From positions 4,464,001-4,528,000 of the forward strand of contig JAHEWK010000001.1 in the NCBI GenBank assembly GCA_020740775.1: DNA of 64,000 nt, read 5' to 3'. Below, piece by piece: positions 11,014 to 21,486 of the stretch. The notes below the pieces were generated by a model. That model was not told the origin of the DNA. It ran no database searches and was given only the letters and a program-made list of their open reading frames with translations. Position numbers and translations under genes: made by a program. Position 1 is the stretch's first letter. Every line of letters starts with the position of its first letter. Source of the DNA: Ilyonectria destructans. Taxonomy: Eukaryota > Ascomycota > Sordariomycetes > Hypocreales > Nectriaceae.

Positions 11014-13384
11014 AGCTTGCGAGAAGGGGGATCTCGCGCAGGGCGTTAGGGCGAGGGGGGCGAGGAGGATCGAGGGTATCGGCCAGGCGAGAGCTGGATA
11101 TCGACCGGAGCGTCAATCTCTTTGTTGGGGGTTGATAAAGATGTATCTCCAGCCACGGCTCGACAACTCGAAGGTCTGCGTTGGTGTCGTTGGTGGCAGC
11201 GTTGGTGCTGAGGTGACTTGGCGGGGCAGCGCTTCAGTGGAGGAGGGGGCGTCACGTAGCGCTGTTCTACAGTTCGCCAGGCCGTAAAAGTTCCGTCAGC
11301 AACTACGTCAGGCAGGCAGAAGTTCCACACAAGCGCGCAGGATCTCAGCAGCCACTCTGCACCTCGTCGTAAAAGGCCGTCGGTCGCAAAGCGCGCAGGT
11401 CGCTGGAATCTCGGGATACGGCAATTTCGTCTACGGCGTTTGGTGTCTGGCTGGCTGCCCTCTGCGCTCCGTCTTATGTAGTCATGAGCCCGTCTGAGCG
11501 CTGGCGCGTGGAGAGCGCTAAAGTGAGGGGCATGACGTGTGCTGCCAAGTCCCAAGCCACCCGCCCAGACTCCCACAGCCCTGTTTGCTCGGGATCACAT
11601 TGCCGTAGGGCGGCATGGCGAAATGCAGATTTGAGATTTGGCATGCATTCCAAGATTTCTTCGCTGCAGTATACCGTCGTCATTTTCGCATTTTCGGCAT
11701 CGTCGCCCCCTTCTCCCGCGCTCCCGCGCGTGTCATGCCACCCGACGCAAGCGACGGAAGCGACGGCACTGACATGGCTAATTCGAAATGCCTCCGGATA
11801 TGAGTTGGCTGTCAGCCTCGATGGCATCCACTTGTTCAGCTTGGTGGGAGTGGCGGTTACCAACCCTGTAGACAGGGTTCCAATCATACAAGTCGCGAGT
11901 GTGCCTTCGCATTAATCCCCACGCATCTCCAGACTGGCACCATTGTTGCACACGTAAGTGCGCCTTGGCAGCGTCGACATGACGATAGCGCAACGTTGGC
12001 GAGATAATCCAGACGCCGCGAAGCAAAAGGTCCGACTGATCTTTCCGCGTATCGATACCCAGGATACGGAGTCGCAAGGGTCTGCATTAAGGGGAAATAT
12101 GGCTGTGGTGGAGGACGGCACAGACTCACTCGCCTACCCGCTGTGTAAGTCCACAACGTTGGGCGTCCATATTTGGCTCGAAACAGTGGACTATATTACA
12201 AAACACGCCACGTCCTAAGCCGCCACCCGGAAACTCTCCTCAAATGCGTAGCGAGGAACCGTACTTAGACATTTGTAGATCTAGATTTGGGTATCCCTTG
12301 CGAGGGCTGATGTAAGGTTGTGGTGGAAACTCACACCTGACAGCTCATCCCTTGGCTGTCTTGAACTGGAGACTATCAACCCTCTAGTGTAAGAAACCTG
12401 AAGCATAGGGTCGACGATCTCTAGCATCGCGCTGTCACATTCGGCTCCAGTATTAAAATGTGACTGCAAGTGGGCGTCCGCACAAATTAGAGTCAGGACC
12501 CAGAAGCCTCGTGGGCCTCGACACAAGACATGTCCACATGCCGCCACACCCTCCACAAACTAAAGCATCCTGACAGTTCCCAACCCTCTGGACCGGGTCA
12601 ACGGCCTGTTCCAGCCTCCCATACCTAAATGAACAATGGGATCTTGGCTAGAATATTCGTTGTCTTGACGACGGCTTTTGTGATCGTCGTCAAACTCGGT
12701 CTGCTAGCGCACAATTCTGGCTGCCGCCGTCGATCTGTCCAATATAAAGTAAAAGCAACCAGATGCAAAGCAAACCAGCAGCCACGCTACTCCACAACAT
12801 CAATATCTAGGCTGAGCCCATCCCCACAGCATCGGGATTTTCCACATTTGCGTTTAATTGCGCTCGGCATTCATCCATAGTACGGAGTAGCTGCCGGCAG
12901 ATTACCGCTGCGCTGGCACGGGGGCTCAGACGCTGTGGCTTGTGCGGAACACGTAACACACGGTTCCCCAAGGGAAAGCACGAAGGCTCAGCCTTGTACG
13001 TACGACGGAAAACCCAAATATACAGCCGTCTCCTGTCATCTCGCACCGATTGGGCTTTCTAGCTACGTAACCTACGCCGGCGAAGACCGCGTACGGGAAG
13101 TCAGAGCCGCAGCTCGGTGTCACGGGCGTGGGCCCCACGTTGGTCGGTCGGCCGCGCCGACGATGGTAGCGGCTCGGCGAGCATGTTGTATGGAGACATT
13201 GCGTAAGGCGGCAAAATTGTAAGGGCCTTTGTTGTTTGCCTTGAAAGCCCAGATCTTGACTGGGCGGACGGGAAAGTCCCGTTTCTTAGGTAATTGGCAA
13301 CTTGAATTATTTGGGTATCATCGACTATGTCATCCAATTTGGACGAGAGCACCAGCGTAACATGCGGCAAATGGGAAAAAGAGA
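11014..13384. other. 2.4-kb intergenic region
   Basis: Contains the promoter of the PX gene (right after 11013) and the 3' flank of the next minus-strand gene. Several open frames of 80-180 codons occur, but they overlap one another on both strands, have no recognisable domain and no consistent splice signals. No RNA gene or repeat was recognised. Confidence 0.4.
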
Positions 13385-14487
13385 TCATAGCTCATCGAAG
13401 ACCCGCAGCCTCTCGCCCGCATCGGCAGGCCTCTTCCGTAGATAGGTTCCGTCGTCATCCTCGTGTCTCTCAACCGGAACCTCCGTATGACCTGCTTCCT
13501 TGCGAGACTCGATGATAGACTCGGCCATGCGTGTTTCCGTTTGCATAAAAGCTGTGCTCGGGGGAGCATATTGGACACCAAAGACGTAGATGAGAATCAT
13601 GGCCAAGGTCACAACAGACATGCAGATCGTGATGGCCTTGAGCCGCCGGCGGGTCTTTTCCTGCGACACCTTGTCGAGTCGTTCCCAACCCTCCACGCGC
13701 TGGCGGACAACCTCGACACGGTCGCTTAGAGAACGGATTTTTGCCCGGCCGTCCTGGATTCGGGTCTGGAGGGACTCGATGCTTGCTTCCTGCTCTTCAA
13801 ACTGCCCCATCGAGGCGATCTGCAATGTAATATCGCTCTCAATGTCCTTTGAGCCCTTGTCAAAGTCGTTGTGGATGTTGCGTGATGTCTCGGCCATGTC
13901 CTTCAGGGCGGCAACGGTGTGTTGGAGGGCGCTCATCTTCTCCAAGGCGGCGTAGTAGGTATCATCGAGTCGGCGGGATGCAGTTGTCGCAAAGGTGCTG
14001 AGGTCCACTAGGGAGTGCTTCAGGCCTCTGGGAACATGAGATGATTAGCAAGGCTTGATCCTGCGGTGATGCAACAAAGTCGGGGAACGGCTTACTCGAC
14101 CTGAGAGGACGTCTTCTCTCGCTCTTGCCGAAGCCTCTCCTCCTTGTTGACCTTGGGTTCCGGCGGCGGCGGCGGCACGGGGTTCGACGTCCGGTTCTCC
14201 TCCTCTCGCTGCAGCATGATGCTGGGTCGACGGCTCTGGTCGGGGCTGATGATGGGCGTTACGCCCTCGGAGCGAGGCATGTCGACAGATGTTCGGTTCC
14301 AGAGTAACGGGTTTGCTGATACGGCGTGCGGGGGCCTGTCGTCATTGTGGCGGTCGCGGTCCTTGCGCTGCTGGCGGGAGAGCTTCACGGGCGACGCGAG
14401 CTCGGTGATGGAGCGCTTGAGCTGGTGGCGGTTGCCTGACTTGGACCGCCGAACCTCGTCGATCGAGTGCCGTGGGCTGAATGCCAT
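13385..14487 (-). CDS. Conserved fungal coiled-coil protein with one C-terminal membrane segment
   Basis: Two exons, 14487-14096 and 14027-13385, give 344 residues; the intron has a GTAAGC donor and a CAG acceptor. The first about 130 residues are basic and disordered, with a Pro run followed by a Glu/Arg-rich stretch. About 145-255 is a long heptad-like helix containing many Glu, Gln and Asp residues. A single hydrophobic segment at about 261-283 (TICMSVVTLAMILIYVFGV) is followed by about 60 polar residues. The layout resembles SNARE-like or organelle-tethering proteins, but no family motif was recognised, so no function is assigned. The MAFSPRHS start is chosen because it is the first ATG after an in-frame region with no ATG. 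Confidence 0.75.
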
Positions 14488-15284
14488 GGTCAGTGGCCTG
14501 AGATGGTCCGTTGTGCGATGGTCCCGATTCGTCGATGAGCAACCCCATGCGCTGCAGCTGCGCTGGCCTTGGTACCTGGTGCTTGGTTGTTGGTGCTTGC
14601 TCGTCCCTGTATTCACAGGCTGTGTGACGCAAGGGGGGGCCTGAGGCGAGGTCCAATTGTCGGCAGCTCAGTGTGTTGCATCAGGCGAGTCGCCGAATGG
14701 CCGAGCCCGGGAGAGTGGGGCACTCGCGCGACTGACCCAGCCGGGTTCACATGTCACGGCCGGGCCGTCTCTTGGATTCTCGGACAATTCCAGACGTCGA
14801 GCAAGTTCGGATATTGGTTATAACGGCCGACGGTCGGAAATACATCGTACGTGAGTCGCGAGGTTACAGGGCTTCAGAGAGACTTGGGAATTACCCCACG
14901 CGTATTCTTCATTAAACTGGGGGCACTCATCTAGATCCTCCTCGACGATCTATCAACTGTCACTTTCGCTTTCAACTTTCACTTTCCAGCGCCGTAACGT
15001 CCATCAAACGCCTTTGACTCAAACAATCAGACTTAGTCAACTTTCGAGCCCACCGATTGTTGATCCGTCCGGAAAAATCTCAGTGTGAGGGTGTCACTCT
15101 GTTTTGAATGACCATCGTCACCTGCCCGTTGACATTCAGCTCCTGTCTCGACTCGTCCCGGCGCCGCACACGTGCCCTGGTCGCCAGACACCCTCTCCCG
15201 CCCGCCCGCATGAGGTGAGGTGTTGTCGCATCATAACTCGTAACGTTGTCGAAATTCCTGGTTGGTGTGGCAGACTGAAGCAGA
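14488..15284. other. Intergenic region (promoter side of the 13385-14487 gene)
   Basis: Nothing gene-like is seen. It should contain the promoter of the coiled-coil gene and the 3' flank of CGR1. Confidence 0.4.
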
Positions 15285-15758
15285 TCAGGAGTTGATCAGC
15301 TTGTTGCGCTTCTCCTTGCGCTTCAAGCGTTCAACCCGCTTCTTGTGCATCGTCTCCGCCATCTTCTCATATCTCTCTCTCTCCTCCTTTCTCGCTCGCT
15401 TGTCCTTCAGGGCCTGGACCCGTTGCTGTACATGGTGGTTAGGAGGCTGTGGGATCATGGCCCAAGTGGTGTCCCGTGCTTACCTTTCGCGCCTCCTCCT
15501 TCTCCTCCTTCATCTCTTTCTCCTTGGCCTTCATCTGCGAAATTAGGGCGCGCTCCTGGGTCCTCTTCTCATAGGACTTGAGTCCAGCAGTCGGCCGGAA
15601 CGCCTTCTTGGGCATGTGCCATTGCTTGCCTGGATCCGCACGGTTAGTTCGGACAAGAATTCTTGTGCTTTGGGAGAGTCAGTACCGTTCTTGCGCATGC
15701 CCAGAGGCTTCGCAACCTGCGGCGCAGGGGTCGGGGCGGTGCTTGCTTCGTCAGACAT
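15285..15758 (-). CDS. CGR1: rRNA-processing protein Cgr1
   Basis: Three exons (15758-15686, 15629-15484, 15425-15285) give 119 residues, the normal length. Intron 1 is 56 nt with a CTAAC branch; intron 2 is 58 nt. After a short acidic leader come [18 protein letters not shown], the conserved N-terminal block, and then an unbroken Lys/Arg/Glu helix ([20 protein letters not shown]) ending [12 protein letters not shown]. Cgr1 is a small nucleolar protein needed for processing the pre-rRNA towards 5.8S/25S. The very high charge and the alpha-helical coil are typical of the family. The gene is short enough to be missed without splicing, since no exon alone exceeds 50 codons. Confidence 0.93.
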
Positions 15759-18700
15759 TTTTGACTCTGTATATGACCGCTTCGATTCCAAGGTGTAGTT
15801 CCAAGACGCTTCAATGAGCTGCCCGCCACCCGATTTCGATATCCAAATTTTCTGCCGCTTGAAAAGTTACAGCGGGGATTCCTCCAAGGCGGTGTAGCAA
15901 TCGCAATTGTGGCTAGGATCCTCCCTACCCCACACAGAATGTGGCTGCAATTTCAGGGTCCTCACCCCACACAAGTTGGCGAAAAGGGTTGCTGATCAGG
16001 GGGCTTGTCAAGTCGCGTAACGCTTCGTTTCGCGATGTTGAACTTCGCCGTTCACATGCAGATGCAATTCGAGGTGAAGGTTTTTGCCCCATTGGTTCCC
16101 ATTCTGGTATAATATGAATACCCATCCTTAACATGAGCGGCAGTATGGGATGAACACCTAGCTCATGCATGACTTCCCCTGAAGGCAGGGCCAATGATTG
16201 GCACAAAGTGATCAAGGGATTTAGAGCCTCACACCCGGGGAATTGTTTGTTATTGGATAGGACGACCAGATTCAGCTCTGTCCTGCCAGCCAGGGCGCCG
16301 GACGGCCTCCCACGCTCCCAGGACTTCGGATGTCTTCTTAAGAATGCTAGTTGATGACGTCTGTCCCAGGGGTATTGCCTCGTATTACCAACGCGCGTAC
16401 CGGCGTCAAGGAACGCGACCGTAACGTATGAATTACGATGTGCGTACTGACGTATCTGGCTCCGTACAGTACGGCCTCCGCGGGCATGCTGTGGTTATTA
16501 CGGGAAACATGGCCAGAGAAGCAAAAAGTCAGACCGGGGTTGGTGGAGCCGCCGCCCCTGCAGAAGATTTGCCCATCCTGGGCAGGCAGGTACTTGGCAT
16601 CGTATTGATCAAATGCAGTGCCCCTGAGTATATTTTGGCCACCAGGGATCAATGGAGAATCTCGGTTTGGACCAAGTGACCATGGACTTCAAACCACCAT
16701 GATCCTTCCACGATATTTTAGGCTCCGGTATCCGAGGTGTACTCCCCGGGCGGCGAACAAGAACTATCTTGCGTGTTATGAATTAGTTGTAATTAGCTGG
16801 GCAAATTGGCTTATTACAGGGCGATATAAATAAATGCATCCCGAGAAGTCGGCGGCACTTATGAGTGGCTCATGGCCAGCGAAATTGGCTATGCCATGCA
16901 TGAAGCACATGTAAGGATAGCGCCGGTTTAGAGATGCATCTACAAGAGGCAATTCGCGGAGGCTAAAGAAAGTGACAAGCTGTGGGCTCTTGAAGAGGCC
17001 CGATGTGAGATTTCAGCCCTTTCATCATCATAATTCGGACATGATGAAATTACCCTGCTCACGGTGGAGTCAAGCGAGACAACGAACTGGGGCCCGCAAT
17101 GAGGGAGGATCCCTGAAGAGGCTTGGCAGGTGGAGATGGCCCATGGAAGCCAGGGACAGTGCCCCATCACGAGCACGAGAGCGAGGACGAGAACGAGGAT
17201 TGTTGTGCAGGTGGACGCTAATGAAGACCGTAATTGTCACGACAACGACTGTCAGGGCGCCCATCAAATGGCTGTTGGGTGTGATACCTGGCCTGTCTAG
17301 CCAAGCCCAACGGTCAGGATGCCTCTCCTTCGAACTGAATTGGGACGATGCCGACGCGCCAAGAGGCCAGCAGCCGTCTCTGCCACCATTCGCGGCTGTT
17401 TTCGGGCGTCAGATCTGATCATCCACTGCTGTCAACCGACCCCAGACACGGTGAGACCAACGACCAAAAGCCCGACGGGCCCAGTGAAGCATCCGCGGAG
17501 TGGGCAGCGGGCGGGAGAGGCGCTGCGACCCCGTCACCGTCCCATTGTCGCTGGTGACTCGGTGTCGGCACACTAGTAGCGCAGCTTTTGAATGAAACAT
17601 GCCATTTTGGATGAGAGATCTGTCAATCGAGGCTGTGAGACGGGCGTTGAGGCGCCAATCAGGTCTAGGAAACCGTTAGCCATGCCTGAGAGTGTCCATC
17701 CGCTTCCCAACCAGGAACAGATTGGTCTGCAGGCCCAGATTAAGAAAACCAAGCCGCGATTGCACCCGTCATCGGCTGCATCATCGTCAATTCCCCCTAC
17801 AGGGGCAGCGGGGGAACGACCAGGAACGGCACCAGGGTCCCAGTTCAGTCGAGGCGCCAAAGAGGACGTGACATGGAAGTATGCAGATACCGCGTCTATA
17901 ACACTAGACGGAATAGGTGCGGATAGATAGCAGGCACCATTGACGAACTAATGGTATTATTTTGGGAGCCGAGGCGCATGAGCCGGTTTGGTTCACTCGA
18001 TGGCTTGCCGGACGGAGCTGGAGCTAGGGAGGCGTTATTCTCGGTACGGTACGTAATGCGGAAGGCCTCTGCTCGGGCTGTCAGGCGGCCGGTCGTGTTC
18101 TCAGCGTGGCCCTCGTAATCTCTCAGATGGCCGTATTAACACGTTGAGCTGGACCGTCGGATGTGGGACGCAAAACCGAGGCCAGCTCATCCCAGACAGA
18201 TCTGGTGGATCGAAGCAAGGAGGAAAAAGCAAAATGGAAGAAGCATTTTGCGTAATCCAGAGTTATCGTGGTCGCCCTGGTTGGCTCTTGTGGCGCATTG
18301 TGGTCTGTAATGGGACTGGATGCCCGAGTCAATCGCGCAAGCCAATGTCTCGCGGTGTGTGTGTCGAGCCGAAGGGGGTGGTGGGCTGGTGAGCTAGTGG
18401 GCTTGTGGGTTGCCTGGAAGTCCCGGCCCTAGATCAAGCAAGCTGATGCGACCGTGACGACTAGCTCCAGCAAATAGAATCGCTGAGTGATGTGATAGAT
18501 GGCCTCGGGACTGGACTGGGCTGTACGGAGTACAATGGTATACTTTCCACAATAGTGTACAAAACGGGTTCCCCGTAACGTTAATGACGGCTGACGGAGA
18601 GTTACTTTTCATTGGATCTGCGATTGCATCTCCGAGTCATGCTGTTGGGGTACCGAGCATGCAATGATTGCTTCTGTCGTTGATGAGCGAGGGCGAGGGT

Positions 18701-21486
18701 GAATGCCGCTGTATAATAACTGGTGGATGGCCGCGTGAGGTTGGCATTACTGCAACGGTCCCTATGCACGCACAATGTACGGGAATTTACTGTACCGGGC
18801 AGCTAGGCGCACGCATCTGCGAGCCTAGAACAAAGAATAACGGTGCATGGATGCCAATATGCGTGTAGAAGGCGACTGAGTCGCAGCAACCGTGAAGCAC
18901 GACATCGTGCCGCCCGCCGCCCGCCGCATCCGTGGCTCTCCACTGTCTCATTCGCCTCCCCCGCTGACCGACCGCATCTTCACAAAGCCAAACGGAGTCG
19001 TTGCCCCGGTGGCGGCGCTGAATTGACGACTTGGCGGGCTCGCTTGTACGCTTGCTCGTTCGTCCGTCCGCCGGCGCCGCTGCACTGCGCTGCGCTGTGG
19101 TGGTGCATGCATGCACAAGTGCCTCTCAGGTGCAGGTACACGGCCGCTGAGGGCGACAAGGGCCAGGGTGCAGGCGGGTGCAGGCTTGGTGAGCGGCCCA
19201 AAAGAAACAGCGGGCAAATCGCAACGCCCGAGGGGCAGCCAGTGTTCGGGGAGATGCAGGCTAAGGGGGCAGGGGGTGCGCCAGGTGTTAGGCCCAACAC
19301 AGTGTGTACGCGGCGAGTGTGGGAAGTTGTTGGATCGATCGATCCATCTGGTTGTTGTGGTTGTTGTGGCTTTCGCGGTTGTTGTGAGCATATTGTGCGT
19401 GTACAAGGTAGGTTTGTACGAGCCCGGAGGATCCAGAGGTCGACTAGAGGCCTGGGATGGCCGCCGGCGCCAGCGGCCAGGGCGTCCATGGCGGCCACCA
19501 TCAACCACCGACAGGGCACCACGGATCGTCCGTCCCTACCAAGGACGGATAAGGGGATGGTGGGGGAGCGCTTGATCGCTACAGGTATTCCTCTAATATG
19601 GATCCTCGTCACTTGCGTCAGGCAACAGGCCGACGGGAATGTGCGGTGGCCAGCGCCGACCAGTGTTGGACCTTCGCGAACAACCCTGCGCTGCTCCATA
19701 CAGTACTGGCAAAAGCCTTTGTTAGACAGTGGCCCAATCAATCGAGCAACCACTCAATAAATTAATCAATCGATCGATGACAGTGGGGATGTAGGAAGGG
19801 GGATTCTATATAGGGTGTACATGTAGGAGGACGGAGCAGCCTGAAGACGGAGATGGGATGGGATGGGTGGGCGGAGGAAGCAACAACAATCAATTTACCT
19901 CGAGAGACGAGGGACGTGACGGCACAGGTACGGACACAGGCACAAGGCACAGGAACAGGCACAGTGCGTGCGCCCCGATTCAACCAGATGGCCCATGGCC
20001 CGTCTGGACGCGAGGGATCGGATGGGTTGGCGGGATTGGAGGGATTGGAAGATGGGATGGAGGGATTGGACAGCATGGGATGGACGGGGTAATGGTACCT
20101 TACTGAACTGGGAGCCTGTCTGACAGGGGGTGTGGGCTGCCCTGCATCCCTCTCATCCCTCATCCACCATCCCTCTGACCCTCTCATCCCTCTGACCCTC
20201 TCATCCCTCGCGGGGCCCCTAGTCTCTAATGGTTTCCCAGGAGGGCCGGACTCCGTGGGCGGCGTGTTAGAGTTGCCCGACTGGGCTCTCCTTTGGGATG
20301 GGAGTGCTACGGTGCGGCACGGGATGGGCGGATGAGGGATGGACGGATGGACGGCGGCCAGGGCACAGGGAGGACCTCTAAACGGCTTAGACGGACGTCC
20401 GCGGTCCCGTGTACAGTCGGGTCGCTGACTCTGGCGTTCTGGAGGGCGGGTCGGGGGTAAGTTAATGGCCGCTGGGTCTCTGGTTCTCTGGGTCTCCGGG
20501 TGCGACAGGCGCAGACGGAGCGCAACCGTGTGCCGTTGTGGGTTGAGGTGGTGTCTCTCGGTACGAACCCAAGCCTCAAACCCAAGTCCACACCCAGGAA
20601 AGACCAAGACCAAGACCAAGCCAAAGACCCAAGACCCAGGATCCAAGTTCGGAGGTTCGTATGTATGTACCTCGCACTGGGCATTCCCTCACGCGCTACC
20701 TCGTACATGGGACCGCCGGTACGTGTTTTCAGGTACCTCGGTCACAGTAGAGTGGAGCGCCGCGACCGCCCTGGCGCCAGGGCTCTTTCGCTCGCAGTGG
20801 GCGCTAGGTGGCTGAACCACACCCCCCAAGCCCCCCAAACCCCGGCCTAGGTAGGCCCCATTTTGTCTTTTCCCTCCATCTCTCCATCTCGAAACCGCCT
20901 CCCCCCTCCCCGTCTCGTCTCCCGTCTCCGTCTCTTCCTCACTCCTCCAAGACTTCCCTCCTTCTCCCATCTCCATCCCCCCATCGCCGCCTCCACGCGA
21001 GCGCCATAACTACCTTGGTGCGATTCCAGTTGCTCTCCTCTCACAGAGTTGCGCTGGTCTTGGCCGTCCACTCCTTTTCTTCAGTTTAATCCTACCCAGC
21101 TAGACTCGTCCTGTCCTTCGCCAGCGGTTTTCATCCCGCAGCCTCGTTGCTATTTCCATCTGGTCCGTCTTCCTCCCTCTGTCGCTCGCTCTTTTTTCGC
21201 TGTCCTTACCGTCCGCCGCCCAAATCAGCTCGTGTCTTTTGCTTCCTCGTGCTTTCGCCAACCGATAAAACAGCAGACTGATCGCTTCTCTTCGCACTTC
21301 AGAGTCCGATCAAGGCCTCTTCAACATTCGCCTCCTCCCGCCCCATTTCGCCCACTCGGTCAACAAAGCGAAACAATCGAGCGATCCCCATTGAACCGGT
21401 CCGAACACGCGTCTCGCTCCTCCTATGATCACCCGAATCGCCTAGTTGCCCATCGCTTCTGTTGCCGCTGCGCGGCCGGGGAAAAG
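15759..21486. other. 5.7-kb gene-poor region with low-complexity tracts
   Basis: No supportable coding region was found. Open frames up to about 300 codons lie at 18.8-20.7 kb, but they overlap on opposite strands, are rich in Arg/Pro/Ser/Cys, and follow simple sequence instead of domains. Low-complexity stretches include GGATGG/GGATTGG runs at 19.85-20.09 kb, a 17-bp direct repeat at 20171-20204, ACCAAG runs near 20.6 kb and a C/T-rich tract at about 20.86-20.99 kb. The right end (about 20.8-21.48 kb) is probably the promoter and long 5' UTR of the next gene. Confidence 0.45.
20171..20204. repeat. 17-bp perfect tandem repeat, two copies
   Basis: The unit CCCTCTGACCCTCTCAT occurs at 20171-20187 and again at 20188-20204, inside a broader CATCCCTC-rich tract starting near 20145. 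It is non-coding as far as can be seen. Confidence 0.85.

Noticed and set aside
18843..20646. Open frames of 257-305 codons on both strands
   Set aside because: They overlap in antisense, are built from low-complexity sequence, lack any domain, and have no convincing splice or start context.
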